DNA from: Diphasiastrum complanatum | Taxonomy: Eukaryota > Streptophyta > Lycopodiopsida > Lycopodiales > Lycopodiaceae | Assembly: GCA_029204225.1 (NCBI GenBank) | Contig: CM055112.1 | Location: 27,983,063 to 28,047,062, forward strand | DNA: 64,000 nucleotides | Reading direction: 5' to 3' | In this document: positions 59,801 to 64,000 of the stretch, piece after piece | How the letters are laid out: the number at the start of each line of letters is the position of its first letter | How positions within the stretch are numbered: position 1 is the first letter of the stretch | Made by a program: the position numbers and the translations under genes | The notes under the pieces: generated by a model | Database searches by the model: none | Seen by the model: the letters and a program-made list of their open reading frames with translations, nothing else | Told to the model about the DNA's origin: nothing

Positions 59801-60270
59801 CTCTAAGTCCATTAAGGACTACTTGAATAATTCAGTGTTCTTAAGAGCATCTCCAATATCAGCTAACTCTTGATGAAGATCCTTTACTCTCATTACATAT
59901 GATAAAGCACTCTCATCTACTCTCTAATAACTTAGAAAGATTTGGTTTTTAAGTGTAAGCAATCTAGAAGTATTCTTAATTTCATAGATTGTTTTTAGGT
60001 GTCCCAAGTCTCCTTGGCAGTGGTGCATGTACTGATCTCTCTTAACACTTCATTTGTGACATTCATTTTTATAAAATGAAGGGCAATTCTAGTTCTTTTG
60101 TTGAATGTGGTAGCTTCATTAGGTGCTGCAGGTTCTTCTTCAGCTCCACTCACAATGTCCATTACATCTTGTAGAATCAATAATGATTCCATTCTAATCT
60201 TCCACATAGCATAATTGGAAGATGTTAATCTCTCACTGTGCTCCAAGAAATGTGAACCAGATGAAGACAT
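56855..60270 (-). pseudogene. Cop6: Copia gag-pol relic with RNase H deleted
   Basis: ATG at 60270 opens Gag (MSSSGSHFLEHSERLTSSNY). Frameshifts and stops lie at 59995-59780. Then come knuckle CFFCGKKGHYASNC, protease WWIDSGASSHM, integrase GHPNFKAM, FVDDYTRYSWIY, RSDSGGEYTSNKF and QQNGVAERKNRTL. The first integrase Asp motif reads VVHSSVH (Asp lost). A frameshift near 58225 leads to a 458-codon frame with complete RT: CKWVFRIKYN, KARLCAKGYSR, FQLDVSNAFLNG, LLIYVDDIILCGN, then TLYRSLI. At 56957 this jumps in frame to EMTTYIFTKALPR, the very end of RNase H, so about 120-150 residues are missing. It is related to Cop1 in Gag and integrase. No 5' LTR or primer site was found to the right. Confidence 0.9.
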
Positions 60271-62669
60271 TTTCTTTATGAGAAATTCTAGTAAAGACAA
60301 AGATGAAGTTAAAAATGTTGCTTGCTATCTCAACCTAAATCAATCTATCTTGAATTTGCATCTTGCTTCAATCACAAAAATGAAGCACATGCAAGTAAGA
60401 AGTCTATTTCTCCCACGAGTTTCAAAGAACTAATAAACTCTCTAGGAACTTACTTTCAACTCAGACACAGTAATTTGTGTAAAATGAAAAGTCTAAGACC
60501 TCACAAAACTCACTTCTATCCAATTCTACTTGATTGACAATGAAAATTGAAGAAATTGGTGAAAAGAATTGATGTGTGCTCACTTTGGCATATCGCACGA
60601 GGTGAGTACTCTTGCAAACTCTTTGATTGCCTAAAACTCTTCTAAAAACAAATCAAATTGATTTAGAAACTTGAGCAACACATTCTACTCTTCAATACCT
60701 ATCCAACAAGCTATAGAACATCAAATTTGAATCATTCCTTGAGAAGTAGCACTCAAACTTTGTTGCTTTTGGATAGCTAAGTGAACGTAATTTTTTGAAA
60801 TGCCATGACATCATCACAAGAAAGTACAGAGACACATATCCAAGTAAGGGAAACAAATCATTTGTTAGCAAATTCACGCGAGTTTTGTTTGAACAACTTT
60901 AGGTCATAGGATAACCACTTTCTATACCTTAACCTAGAATGAAGTATAACCTTTTGAAGTATGCCTTCACGTTTTTTGCTAGCTTTTTACTTGGAGTTTA
61001 CAATTTACCATACTATTCAATCCATAAGTCTTGTTTTGTACGCTTATTAGGGTAGTGGCTTGAACATTCTTGAAACACATGGCTTTGTGCAAGAATGATG
61101 ACACATCTTGCTTTGACATATAGGTTCCAATGACATGGAGTTGCCCTAACACCATTTTGGATGTCCTGCCTGCCCTAATAGTGATCTACATTGTCAAGGC
61201 TTTATATGACATACCATCTCTTGTTAGTTCTATTATGTTTTAGATAAGTTAAATTAGAGACACGACTTGTTTTTCCTGGAATGCATGGATTTGCTCAAGA
61301 AATATAACATTGGGTCACGACTTGCAAGTTTCACCCGGAGGTCCTTGGGATTAGTATGGTGTGGATTCACCCTAATACCCACCCACTTGTCCAAGCCTAT
61401 CCTATCGATTTTGCAAGTTGTAATTATAGTTTTCTTTGAATACGTATAACTATAATGATTTAACTAATATGGACCAATACCCCAATAACTAGTTAGTATG
61501 GCATATGTTGTGATATGATAATGACATGGTTCAGTCTATTGCTAACTAATGTATTTGAACGGTAAGACTGGACTATCTTGTTGTATAACAATATATTGTT
61601 AAGAGGTTAAACTTGTTTTATACATGGATAACAATTGACGTCCAATGTTGACATATGCCTTCATCACTGAACTAACCTTTGTGATTTTGTGTGGTGGGAT
61701 GGTGATAGGTACCAGCTGGATGTCTTGAAATAGTTTTATTTTAATGTTATATTGTCAAGTATTGTATAATCTTTTCAGCTCTATTTTTTTCTTGTTGGTG
61801 TATGAACAAAGGTCTGAAAGGGTTTGGTCTTGACTTATCAAGACGAACCATGTGAAATTTTGTAATCTCTCTTTGGGCATCCGTGTGATGTAAATCTTGT
61901 TGGATTTTAATGCTCAGCCTCAAATCCATTTATTAATGAGCATCCTGAAAACTTTACAAAAAACCAGAAAATAGAAGGCTTGAGTTTTTCCAAAAGATCA
62001 AAAAATCCAATATCAATTTTTTTTGACCCAATGTCAAGCCTAGCAAACAGAGATTTTCCGACCCTGGGTTGGGTCGGATCGGTTTGGATTTTTTTCGACC
62101 CTTCACTAAATTATTCGGGGTGTTCGACCCTAGATCGAATCGGACCAGACCGGGTCTAATTTTTCCAATGCCAGAAAATTCGACCCTCAGCATACTTTTC
62201 GACCCAGTGTATATTTTTTGACCCTTTGTATAAAATCCGACCTTATGTAATTTTTCGATATTGTCGGTTAGAAATCTGACCCAGCAATTTTACATTGATG
62301 TTTGCCAACTTTGTACATGCGCTTATTGCATAAAGGCGGTTGTAATAACTATAGAAAATTCAGTTGTAGATATTTTTTAGTATATCAAACTTAGAATTTT
62401 TATCAAAAAACTTCTTCTAATATTCTGAGTCTGACTTTTCATTAATCTGTATCAGCGTTATCACGCTCAACAAGCTGAAGTTATAACTTCATGCCATTGT
62501 ACTGATTGTTGATAATAATCAGAGTGCAATTTGTCCTACTGTTGTTATTGTTCTATTGCGTATTTGTTTGAATCCTTCGTTTGAATTATTTTTTATGCTA
62601 ATTGTGGCACTTCTGGTCCACGCATCAAGCTTGCTCTCAGCTTTTGCTCATACCCACTAATTTTTGACA
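60271..62669. other. Cop6 leader and Cop7 LTR region, no gene
   Basis: The left few hundred bases should be the Cop6 leader. The right end (to 62669, '...tttttgaca') is the end of a plus-strand LTR because a primer site follows, but its start is not fixed. From 62020 to 62290 the words CGACCC/TCGACCC and variants recur about ten times. Short frames only. Confidence 0.5.
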
Positions 62670-62680
62670 TGGTATCAGAG
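62670..62680 (+). other. Cop7 primer-binding site (tRNA-iMet)
   Basis: TGGTATCAGAG follows an LTR end in CA; the next bases are TGGG, as at the 25.6-kb primer site (TGG). Confidence 0.8.
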
Positions 62681-62743
62681 TGGGCATCCAAGTAATCTGC
62701 TTCTCATTGTGGATTATTAGTCTTGTTTCTGTGGGATGTTGTT

Positions 62744-62913
62744 GATGGCACAGAAGTCAAGTCAGAAGGTGATGCAACCATTATCACCAAATGGAGACTG
62801 AGAGATGGCAAGACATTTGCCATGATTATTCTCAATATCAAGGATACAAAGATAATTCACATACGAAATGCTTAGACAACCAAGGAAGCATGGGACATCC
62901 TAGCCCATCTACC
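62744..62913 (+). pseudogene. Cop7 gag scrap
   Basis: One frame reads WRLRDGKTFAMIILNIKDTK, a stop, then TTKEAWDILAHL, matching the Cop5 Gag segment (KDGKAFALIILN, VWDILSSL). Homology ends abruptly at 62913, where C-rich DNA begins. Confidence 0.75.
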
Positions 62914-63229
62914 TCCTCCCGCACCTCAACCTCACCATCCACGTCCCAGCAGACCGGATCGACCTCGTCCACATCCACCTCCATGACTTCGTCCTCATTC
63001 CCTAGCCGAGAGGAGGGCGAAACATCTCCCCGATCTGCCAGCCAACCTACTGCTTGTGCAGCACATGCACCTTCGCAGTATACCATTTTGCCTATACTTA
63101 TGGAGTGGGAGATTGTTGCTCTTCGCACCGACGGCTGCCTGGCAGTTCTGCCCACCGTTGGCGTGAAAGGGAGTCGGAAAACTAGAACTGCACTAGCAAA
63201 GATTGCAACCAAAAATGTAGAAGCATAAT
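62914..63229 (+). other. C-rich segment of unknown origin joined to gag
   Basis: About 315 bp with high C content ('cacctcaacctcaccatccacgt' style; runs of tcc/acc). The frame entering from 62791 stays open through it to 63228 (serine/threonine-rich, then TDGCLAVLPTVGVKG), and the opposite strand is also open (160 codons). No domain recognised on either strand. It sits between a Copia gag scrap and a sequence normally found in a Copia leader, so a captured host fragment is possible. Confidence 0.4.

Positions 63230-64000
<771 letters not shown>

Overview
The window is plant nuclear DNA, almost certainly from a seed plant. It is AT-rich and intron-bearing. It is packed with LTR retrotransposons that use plant initiator tRNA-Met (Ty1/Copia) or tRNA-Asp-like (Ty3/Gypsy) primer sites. 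It carries long GA microsatellites, an AP2/ERF repressor gene of plant group VIII type, and a relic of plant peptide-N-glycanase A. The species cannot be named from the sequence. Only one complete cellular protein gene is convincing, the ERF at 35357-36175. Nearly everything else is mobile DNA or gene relics.

1-18640 is a four-level nest. The outermost layer is a decayed minus-strand Copia element (Cop3: LTR 15300-15899, INT-RT-RNase H 16231-18640). Its LTR is interrupted by a minus-strand Gypsy element (Gyp1: LTR 14666-15299, PBS, a leader of 151-bp tandem repeats, gag). The Gyp1 gag is split inside a zinc knuckle by a plus-strand Copia element (Cop1: 1327-11891, 650-bp LTRs, GATGA target duplication). 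Cop1 is in turn split six bases before its gag ATG by a minus-strand non-autonomous Copia-like element (Cop2: 2570-7125, 833-bp LTRs, GTCAT duplication). Cop1 has gag, protease, integrase and RNase H, but about 1.07 kb of unrelated sequence where reverse transcriptase should be.

18641-27060 is a graveyard: LTR and integrase scraps, a decayed HAD/FCP1-like phosphatase gene (minus), a 57-bp tandem repeat whose unit keeps an open frame, a decayed coiled-coil gene with an intron (plus), and two minus-strand LTR/PBS remnants. 27065-30600 is a decayed chromovirus ending in a recognisable chromodomain. 30600-35350 has no clear gene but holds two GC-rich islands, a CT-rich stretch and MITE-like inverted repeats, and leads into the ERF gene, whose leader holds two short upstream ORFs.

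36176-50270 is mostly featureless, with a Copia integrase scrap (39 kb), a PNGase A relic (42.2-42.9 kb), simple repeats, a telomere-like motif and a long non-coding block ending in an LTR-like sequence. 50275-64000 is again retrotransposon debris: Cop4 (plus) butted onto Cop5 (plus, complete LTR plus PBS, same LTR family as Cop3), Cop6 (minus, intact-looking RT but RNase H deleted), and the start of Cop7, whose gag is broken into a C-rich segment. Two copies of a roughly 0.5-kb block ending in giant GA tracts lie at 53.2-53.8 and 63.2-63.7 kb.

Coordinates for LTR ends, PBSs and duplications were read directly. Family assignments rest on motifs recognised by eye. No database search was run.
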